Both the position numbers and the translations under genes were made by a program. Shown piece by piece: positions 57,976 to 64,000 of a stretch of DNA of 64,000 nucleotides. This stretch comes from Ascidiimonas sp046199005 (GTDB lineage: Bacteria > Bacteroidota > Bacteroidia > Flavobacteriales > Flavobacteriaceae): assembly GCA_046199005.1 (NCBI GenBank), contig CP176050.1:2046001-2110000 (forward strand), read 5' to 3'. The notes under the pieces are model-generated. The model had not been told where the DNA came from, made no database searches, and saw nothing but the letters and a program-made list of their open reading frames with translations. Numbering within the stretch: the first letter of the stretch is position 1; each line of letters starts with the position of its first letter.

Positions 57976-59012
57976 ACCGTTAGGTCGTCTGTAATTATAT
58001 TTTTTTTAGCGGTTAATTTCCCTGAGATCAAAGGCGCGCTCGTTCCTGTTTTAAAAACTGTGGCACCGGTAAAAACTCTGGCTTCATCCCAAAGCCCTTC
58101 GTCTATAAATTTTTGCAAGGTATAAGAGCCACCTTCCACAATTAGACTTTGAATTCCCCGTTGGTAAAGTTCACTAAGAATTTGAAGAATCATAGGTTGA
58201 TCAAAAGAAATTTTCTTAAAACTGAGATTTTCCTTAGTGGAATCTTTATTGAGTGCAGTAAAAACTATGGTTGGTGTTTTACCATCCATCATGCAAAAGT
58301 CTTCTGGGATCTGTAGGGTTTTATCAATCAAAATTCTAAGAGGCGATGTACCATACCATTCTCTTGTAGTTAAAGAAGGATTATCTGATAAAACTGTTTT
58401 TGTACCTACCAGAATCGCTTGTTCCTGACTTCGCCATTTATGAACCAGTTGTTTAGAAAATTTGTTACTTATCCAATAAGGTTGCGGAATGTTCTCTTGT
58501 CTCATGGAAGCTGAAGGGCTTACATACCCGTCAATGGATTCGGCCCATTTTAGCACTATATAAGGTCTTTTTTTCTCATGAAATGTAAAAAAACGTTTGT
58601 TCAATTGTTTGCATTCGTCTTCTAAAATTCCCACAGTGACCTTGCATCCAGCTTCTACAAGTTTTTTGATTCCTTTACCAGCAACCTTTGCAAAAGGGTC
58701 TATGGTTCCTACTACAACATTTTTAATATTTTCATTTATGATGAGATCACTACAAGGAGGTGTTTTTCCAAAATGGCTGCAGGGTTCTAGTGAAACATAA
58801 ATGGTTGCATCCGGTAAAAGTGATTTGTTTTGAACACTATTAATAGCATTTACTTCAGCATGCGGTCTTCCTGCCTGATAATGCCAACCTTCGCCTATGA
58901 TCTTATCTTTATATACAATTACACTACCCACCAGCGGATTGGGATAGGTAGTGCCTAATCCGTTTTTGGCTAATTGAATACATCTATTTATGTATTTTTC
59001 ATGTATATTCAC
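57957..59012 (-). CDS. ribD: Bifunctional riboflavin deaminase-reductase RibD
   Basis: 351 residues. The deaminase has HAEVNAI and EPCSHFGKTPPC, the zinc site. The reductase domain follows with YIVLKWAESIDGYVSPS, GTKTVLSDNPSLTTR and LIVEGGSYTLQKFID. It carries out two steps from the GTP-derived pyrimidine toward riboflavin. Confidence 0.96.
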   Translation of the reverse strand: MNIHEKYINRCIQLAKNGLGTTYPNPLVGSVIVYKDKIIGEGWHYQAGRPHAEVNAINSVQNKSLLPDATIYVSLEPCSHFGKTPPCSDLIINENIKNVVVGTIDPFAKVAGKGIKKLVEAGCKVTVGILEDECKQLNKRFFTFHEKKRPYIVLKWAESIDGYVSPSASMRQENIPQPYWISNKFSKQLVHKWRSQEQAILVGTKTVLSDNPSLTTREWYGTSPLRILIDKTLQIPEDFCMMDGKTPTIVFTALNKDSTKENLSFKKISFDQPMILQILSELYQRGIQSLIVEGGSYTLQKFIDEGLWDEARVFTGATVFKTGTSAPLISGKLTAKKNIITDDLTVWRNTL

Positions 59013-59042
59013 CTGACAAAAATACTACAATCGTTTGAGTCG

Positions 59043-59531
59043 ATGAACCAAATCATCATAAGAGAAATAAAAGATTCAGATAACACGCAGATTGCAGAAG
59101 TTATTCGGAAAGTTCTGGTTGATTTTAATGTCCCTAAAGAGGGATCTGCCTATTCAGACAGCGCATTGGAGAATATGACGGAAGCTTATAGCGGTGAAAA
59201 ACGTACTTATTACGTAGTTGTTGAAGATGAAACCGTGCTTGGCGGCGGAGGCATTGCTCCTTTAGACAATTATTCTGGCAATGTATGTGAACTCCAGAAA
59301 ATGTATATGCTGGAAGCGGTGAGAGGTAAAGGAATAGGTAAAAAACTCATTCATTTATGTCTTCAAAAAGCCAGAGAATTCAATTACGACGGATGCTATC
59401 TGGAGACTATGCCTAATATGCTGGTTGCTCAAAAAATATACCAACACCTTGGTTTTGAATATATTGATAGTCCTATGGGTGATACCGGGCACTGTGCCTG
59501 CCCTGTGTGGATGTTCAAAGATTTCCGATAA
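59043..59531 (+). CDS. GNAT-family N-acetyltransferase
   Basis: 162 residues from ATG 59043; the longer frame from 58974 overlaps ribD and is not used. Motifs are VEDETVLGGGGIAPLDN, LEAVRGKGIGKKLIHLCL and AQKIYQHLGFEYIDSPMG. The substrate is unknown. prmC follows within 12 bp. Confidence 0.9.
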   Translation: MNQIIIREIKDSDNTQIAEVIRKVLVDFNVPKEGSAYSDSALENMTEAYSGEKRTYYVVVEDETVLGGGGIAPLDNYSGNVCELQKMYMLEAVRGKGIGKKLIHLCLQKAREFNYDGCYLETMPNMLVAQKIYQHLGFEYIDSPMGDTGHCACPVWMFKDFR

Positions 59532-59542
59532 CAATTTCTTTA

Positions 59543-60400
59543 ATGCAATTAAAAGACCTCAAACATATCTTTCGTAAAGAGTTGCAGGCGTTATACCCAA
59601 AGGAAGAAATAGATGAATTTTTCTACAGGGCAATAGAACATTATTACGAGGTAAAACCGGTTTATTTGGCACTAAACCCTGAATTTAGTCTTAAAACAGA
59701 TGAAATTCCAGTAATTTATAAGGTGTTAAATGACCTTAAAAATCACAAACCCATTCAACAGATCCTAGGGGTAGCTCCGTTTTATGGATTGGAATTTAAT
59801 GTAAATGAACATGTATTGATCCCAAGACCTGAAACTGAAGAATTGGTAGATTGGATCATAAAAGATCTTAAGAAAAACCATTCTGAGGAAACCGAGCTTA
59901 AAATTTTAGATATTGGAACGGGTAGTGGATGCATTGCGGTTACACTTTCTAAAAATTGGCCAAACGCTAAAGTTACCGCTTTTGATATCTCGGAAAAAGC
60001 ATTGGATTTAGCACGTCAAAATGCAAAAGCATTAAAAGCCGATGTTCAATTTTTTCAAAGGGACATCTTGAAATTAGAGAACTTAACAGATGAGTACCAT
60101 GTGATTGTTTCAAACCCGCCTTACGTTCGCTATCTGGAAAAAGAAAAGATGCGTCCAAATGTTTTGGATCACGAGCCGCATCTCGCTCTTTTTGTTCCAG
60201 ATGATAATGCGCTAGTGTTTTATCAAAAAATAGGACGATTGGCTGTTAATAACTTGAAGCCAACCGGTGCGCTATATTTCGAGATCAATCAATATCTTGG
60301 GAAAGAATTGAGAGAAGAATTACAAGAAATAGGTTTTGGGGAGGTCGAAGTGCGGTGTGATATTTATGGAAATGATCGAATGATCAAAGCAAAATTTTAA
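59543..60400 (+). CDS. prmC: Peptide chain release factor N(5)-glutamine methyltransferase
   Basis: 285 residues from ATG 59543 (MQLKDLKHIFRKELQALYPK). It methylates the GGQ glutamine of release factors. The SAM site is LDIGTGSGCIAVTLS, the catalytic motif is VSNPPYVRY, and LIPRPETEELVDW precedes. It lies 9 bp before the LOG-family gene. Confidence 0.96.
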   Translation: MQLKDLKHIFRKELQALYPKEEIDEFFYRAIEHYYEVKPVYLALNPEFSLKTDEIPVIYKVLNDLKNHKPIQQILGVAPFYGLEFNVNEHVLIPRPETEELVDWIIKDLKKNHSEETELKILDIGTGSGCIAVTLSKNWPNAKVTAFDISEKALDLARQNAKALKADVQFFQRDILKLENLTDEYHVIVSNPPYVRYLEKEKMRPNVLDHEPHLALFVPDDNALVFYQKIGRLAVNNLKPTGALYFEINQYLGKELREELQEIGFGEVEVRCDIYGNDRMIKAKF

Positions 60401-60409
60401 AATCAAACG

Positions 60410-60991
60410 ATGAAAAGTGTGGCGGTATTTTGTGGAAGTAGCGAAGGTGAAGACAAAAAGATCATTCAGGATGCTTATGATCTTGGGAAACATCTGGCAA
60501 CTGAAAACATAACATTGGTCTACGGAGCCGCACGTATTGGTATTATGGGCCAAGTAGCTGCGGGTGCTCTTGACAATGGAGGAAAGGTAATTGGTGTAAT
60601 TCCCGATTTTTTGAAGATTAAAGAGGTATACCACACAGATCTTACCGAATTAATTGTCACCAAAACCATGCACGAGCGCAAATTGATTATGCATGAATTG
60701 TCAGAGGGAGTGATCACGCTGCCAGGAGGCTATGGTACGTTAGAAGAACTCTTTGAAATGATCACCTGGGCGCAGTTAGGTCTTCATGCTAAGCCCGTGG
60801 GAATATTAAATACCAACGGTTTTTATAATGATCTGATGGCAATGCTTCAGACAATGGTGCGAAAGAAATTCTTGAAAACGCAGAATTATGAAATGTTATT
60901 GATAGAGACTAAAATAGAGTCTTTATTGACCCAGATGAAAAATTATGAACCTTTGGTATTGCCCAAATGGATTACAAAAGATCAGGTTTAA
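60410..60991 (+). CDS. LOG-family Rossmann-fold nucleosidase (TIGR00730)
   Basis: 193 residues. VAVFCGSSEG at the start, LVYGAARIGIMGQVA, MHERKLIMHELSEGVITLPG and GGYGTLEELFEMITWAQLG (PGGxGTxxE motif) define the family. Many members are cytokinin riboside 5'-monophosphate phosphoribohydrolases or AMP nucleosidases. It is in a plus-strand run with prmC and ligA. Confidence 0.93.
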   Translation: MKSVAVFCGSSEGEDKKIIQDAYDLGKHLATENITLVYGAARIGIMGQVAAGALDNGGKVIGVIPDFLKIKEVYHTDLTELIVTKTMHERKLIMHELSEGVITLPGGYGTLEELFEMITWAQLGLHAKPVGILNTNGFYNDLMAMLQTMVRKKFLKTQNYEMLLIETKIESLLTQMKNYEPLVLPKWITKDQV

Positions 60992-61019
60992 TTAATAATT
61001 GAAAAATACCATTTAAGAA

Positions 61020-63020
61020 ATGGGGAAAAATCCGAAAGAGGAAATAGATGAACTAAGGGAAACACTTCGAAATCACAACTATAAATATTATGTGCTTGAT
61101 CAGCCCGTGATCTCTGATTACGAGTTTGATATGATGCTAAAAAAATTACAGCAACTAGAAGAGGCTCATCCCGAATTTTATGATCCTGATTCTCCGACCC
61201 AACGGGTAGGAGGTGCGATCACTAAAAATTTTGAAACAGTTAAACATCGAGAACGGATGTATTCTTTAGATAACTCTTATTCTAGAGAAGACCTTGAGGA
61301 CTGGGAAAAAAGGATCTATAAAATTTTGGGTACGGAAGAAGTGGCGTTTGTGTGCGAGTTAAAATATGACGGAGCTTCTATTAGCATTACTTACAAAGAT
61401 GGAAGATTGCTAAGAGCTGTTACCAGAGGAGATGGATTTCAAGGTGACGATGTAAGTAACAATGTAAAAACGATACGTTCTATCCCTTTAAAATTAAAGG
61501 GTAACTATCCGGAAGAATTTGATATTCGTGGAGAAATCATTCTCCCGCTGGACGGTTTTAAAAAAATGAATGAAGAACGTATTGAGGCAGGAGAAGATCC
61601 TTATATGAACCCCAGAAATACAGCTAGTGGTAGCCTGAAGTTACAGGATAGTGCAGAAGTAGCTAAAAGACCCTTAGATTGTTTGCTTTATGGCTTAAAC
61701 GGAAGCCAGGTAGCTGCAGAGTCGCATTATGCATCTTTGGAAATGGCCAGATCATGGGGTTTTAAAGTTCCTTCTGAAGCAGTTTTGTGTAAAAACATAG
61801 AAGAAGTAATGACTTTTATAGACCACTGGGATTTAAAAAGGCATGATTTACCTTACGAAACGGATGGCGTAGTTGTAAAAGTTAATAATATTGCGCAGCA
61901 GCAGGAATTAGGATATACCGCGAAGGCACCGAGATGGGCAATGGCCTATAAATTTAAATCGGAACAAGCGCTAACACGTTTAAATTCTATTTCCTACCAG
62001 GTAGGAAGAACGGGGGCCATTACACCGGTGGCAAATTTAGAACCGGTATTGCTGGCAGGAACCACCGTAAAGAGAGCTTCTTTACATAATGCGGATCAAA
62101 TAGCACGTTTAGATGTACGAATAGGTGACCGGGTATTTGTAGAAAAAGGAGGAGAAATTATTCCTAAGATCATGGGTGTTGATCTTAATGCCAGAAAAGA
62201 AGATGCGCTTCCGGTATCTTATATTTCACATTGTCCTGAATGTCAAACCGAATTAATAAGAAAGCAGGGAGAAGCACAACATTACTGCCCAAATGTTTAT
62301 GGATGTCCGCCACAAATTACTGGGCGCATACAACATTTTATATCAAGAAAGGCAATGGACATTGATGGTCTGGGTTCCGAAACGGTAGAACTGCTTTACA
62401 AAGAAGGATTAATACAGAATTATGCAGATTTGTACAAGTTAAAAATAGAGCAGATCATTCCTCTGGAACGCATGGCCGAGAAATCTGCAGAGAATCTTAT
62501 CAACGGAATAAAGGCATCTGTATCAGTACCTTTTGAAAGGGTACTTTATGCACTAGGCATTCGTTTTGTGGGAGAGACTGTGGCGAAAAAATTGGCAAAA
62601 GCATATAAGTCAATAGATAATCTTAAAAGTGCTTCGAGAGAAGCTTTACTCGAAGTAGATGAAATAGGCGAAAAAATAGCTGATAGCTTACAAGACTTTT
62701 TCTCGAATGAAATGAATCTTGAGATCATTGAAAAACTTCGTGAAAAAGGAGTTTCTTTAGAAATTTCCGAAGATGCTTTAAAAGATCAGACAGATATCCT
62801 CAAAGGTATTACCTTTGTAGTTTCGGGCGTTTTCGAATCCCTGTCAAGAAATGAACTCAAAAAGTTAATTGAAGATAATGGAGGCAAGGTGGCCAGTTCT
62901 ATATCATCTCGTACAAATTATGTAGTGGCGGGAGCTAATATGGGGCCGAGTAAAAAAGAAAAAGCAGAAAAACTTTCTATTCCTGTGATAGATGAGTACG
63001 AATTTTTGAAGATGATATGA
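61020..63020 (+). CDS. ligA: NAD-dependent DNA ligase
   Basis: 666 residues. The adenylated Lys115 lies in CELKYDGASI; then OB fold, the zinc finger (CPEC with CPNVYGC), helix-hairpin-helix repeats (e.g. LGIRFVGETVAKKLAKA) and a C-terminal BRCT domain (KGITFVVSGVFESLSRNELK). It seals nicks in replication and repair. It overlaps the next gene by 4 bp. Confidence 0.97.
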   Translation: MGKNPKEEIDELRETLRNHNYKYYVLDQPVISDYEFDMMLKKLQQLEEAHPEFYDPDSPTQRVGGAITKNFETVKHRERMYSLDNSYSREDLEDWEKRIYKILGTEEVAFVCELKYDGASISITYKDGRLLRAVTRGDGFQGDDVSNNVKTIRSIPLKLKGNYPEEFDIRGEIILPLDGFKKMNEERIEAGEDPYMNPRNTASGSLKLQDSAEVAKRPLDCLLYGLNGSQVAAESHYASLEMARSWGFKVPSEAVLCKNIEEVMTFIDHWDLKRHDLPYETDGVVVKVNNIAQQQELGYTAKAPRWAMAYKFKSEQALTRLNSISYQVGRTGAITPVANLEPVLLAGTTVKRASLHNADQIARLDVRIGDRVFVEKGGEIIPKIMGVDLNARKEDALPVSYISHCPECQTELIRKQGEAQHYCPNVYGCPPQITGRIQHFISRKAMDIDGLGSETVELLYKEGLIQNYADLYKLKIEQIIPLERMAEKSAENLINGIKASVSVPFERVLYALGIRFVGETVAKKLAKAYKSIDNLKSASREALLEVDEIGEKIADSLQDFFSNEMNLEIIEKLREKGVSLEISEDALKDQTDILKGITFVVSGVFESLSRNELKKLIEDNGGKVASSISSRTNYVVAGANMGPSKKEKAEKLSIPVIDEYEFLKMI

Positions 63021-63706
63021 AAACATCATTAGCAATCAAATCTTTCTATTTTTTCGGAGCACTCTTATTGATTGCCGAGATTTTTGAGATCAGGATATTA
63101 AGACTGGTTCCCAGATTGCTAATGATCCCTCTTTTGTATTTTGTATACTCTAAAAAAACAAAACTGTCTAACTGGGGAGTTTCACTGGTATTTTTATTTT
63201 ATTTTTTTGGGGAGATAAGCTCGTTTTTTGATGGTAAAGCAGGGCTGAAATACTCCCTCATTTTCTTTGGTTTGGGACATTTGGTGTTAAGTGTATTTGC
63301 TTTTAAACTAATTCATGAAAAGGGTACCAAAAAGTTATTGTATTATTCCATCCCCATCATACTGTTATGGCTTATATATTATGAATTTTATTTAAGGGAC
63401 GCTTTTGGAGATACACTTGGCGCGTTATATCCTTATGTAATGGCTTACTCTATTGCACTGGTAATGCTGAATGTTCTGGCCAATGTAAGTTTCTTCAATA
63501 CGGGGTCTCAACTTACACTTTATCTCATAATTATTGCAGTAAGTCTCATTATCGGTGATGCCATGATGAGTATGTATTTATTCCTAAATCCTATAAGTCT
63601 TTTCAAATCCATCAACATTGCTTCGCACATCATTACTTATATATTTCTTCTGAAGTTTGCTACTGATTATGAAGGTTTTAAACTGAAATCGACTTACCTT
63701 CCTTAA
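63017..63706 (+). CDS. YhhN-like multi-pass membrane protein
   Basis: 229 residues with about eight hydrophobic helices. The pattern YFFGEISSFFDG..LKYSLIFFGLGHLVL and LIIGDAMMSMYLFL resembles the YhhN/lysoplasmalogenase (TMEM86) family, which hydrolyses vinyl-ether lysolipids in animals. The match is by pattern only. It overlaps the convergent metallophosphatase by 29 bp at the 3' end. Confidence 0.65.
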   Translation: MKTSLAIKSFYFFGALLLIAEIFEIRILRLVPRLLMIPLLYFVYSKKTKLSNWGVSLVFLFYFFGEISSFFDGKAGLKYSLIFFGLGHLVLSVFAFKLIHEKGTKKLLYYSIPIILLWLIYYEFYLRDAFGDTLGALYPYVMAYSIALVMLNVLANVSFFNTGSQLTLYLIIIAVSLIIGDAMMSMYLFLNPISLFKSINIASHIITYIFLLKFATDYEGFKLKSTYLP

Positions 63707-64000
63707 TTGACTTTCCTTCTGTATCAAAATAGAAATCAATACGTCCCAGGTTTATTCCGTAACAACCTACCTGATTGATAAGTACCTCCTTTTCTTTTCG
63801 GTTCATATGAATTTCCGGTGTATCCAAAAAAGTATGAGTATGACCTCCTATTATAAGATCAATATTTTCTGTCCTCGAAGCCAATAAAACATCAGAAGCG
63901 ATTTGAGCATCTCGGTAACGATATCCCAGATGAGAAAGGCAAATAACAAGATCACAATCTTTTTGTTCTTTAAGTATCCGACTCATATCCTGAGCAATCT
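63678..64000 (-). CDS. Metallophosphatase/5'-nucleotidase-like protein, C-terminal part of the catalytic domain (partial)
   Basis: The frame is open to the right edge, so only about 107 residues are seen. CDLVICLSHLGYRYRDAQIA and LIIGGHTHTFLDTPEI contain the His-rich metal-binding motifs of the calcineurin-like phosphoesterase domain in 5'-nucleotidases. NQVGCYGINLGRIDFYFD ends the domain. No C-terminal 5_nucleotid_C domain follows, so it is a single-domain form. The N-terminus lies outside the window. Confidence 0.85.
   Translation of the reverse strand, partial: IAQDMSRILKEQKDCDLVICLSHLGYRYRDAQIASDVLLASRTENIDLIIGGHTHTFLDTPEIHMNRKEKEVLINQVGCYGINLGRIDFYFDTEGKSIKEGKSISV

Overview
The window is chromosomal DNA from a member of the Flavobacteriaceae (Bacteroidetes), probably marine. 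The 16S and 23S rRNA genes have the flavobacterial pattern. Promoters match the Bacteroidetes TTG-N17-19-TAnnTTTG form: two clear cases lie upstream of the rRNA operon and of rplS. Lineage markers are gliding genes gldF/gldG, DUF4294, DUF6095, monomeric isocitrate dehydrogenase and a long GAPDH. Genus cannot be named from inspection.

Region by region. 1-2,620 is an accessory restriction-modification block: an HTH controller, a 604-residue nuclease-methyltransferase protein, and a specificity frame that runs off the left edge and has no start codon of its own. It abuts the 3' end of mnmE, a known integration site for genomic islands. 2,936-16,760 is ordinary chromosome: mnmE, dps, mscS, HAD, PhzF, dnaN, gldG/gldF, a SAM hydrolase, phoH, purC. 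16,853-28,611 is an acetate uptake and activation locus: a transposase-derived zinc/HTH protein between copies of one 19-bp motif, an outer-membrane porin, DUF4212 plus SSS symporter, a 64-residue membrane protein, an SSS-domain histidine kinase, a receiver-only response regulator, acs, and on the other strand a cNMP/CBS/DUF294 protein with an exonuclease. 30,653-36,501 is a full rRNA operon (16S, tRNA-Ile, tRNA-Ala, 23S, 5S). Its spacers carry fragments of the tRNA-Ile 3' end and of the 5S 5' end, amplified in tandem with palindromes.

36,552-41,336 includes a compact operon of SSS symporter, GH13 phosphorylase and glycerate kinase, best read as glucosylglycerate uptake and phosphorolysis feeding glycolysis. 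41,348-49,831 holds icd, a small transcription unit for a 37-residue peptide or RNA, rplS, trmD, gap and degP-type protease genes. 49,962-55,266 has dapF, an apparently truncated mltG, a lysozyme-like protein, an RsmI-like methylase, a low-molecular-weight phosphatase and dnaA. 55,462 to the end carries small housekeeping genes, ribD, prmC, a LOG-family hydrolase, ligA, a YhhN-like membrane protein and the C-terminal part of a metallophosphatase cut by the right edge.

The items most worth a second look are the motif-flanked transposase-like gene heading the acetate locus, the HsdM/HsdS junction that looks like a -1 frameshift site, RNA-gene fragments amplified inside the rRNA operon, the 37-codon unit at 43.8-44.2 kb, and the truncated mltG. 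All assignments come from reading the sequence; no database search was run.
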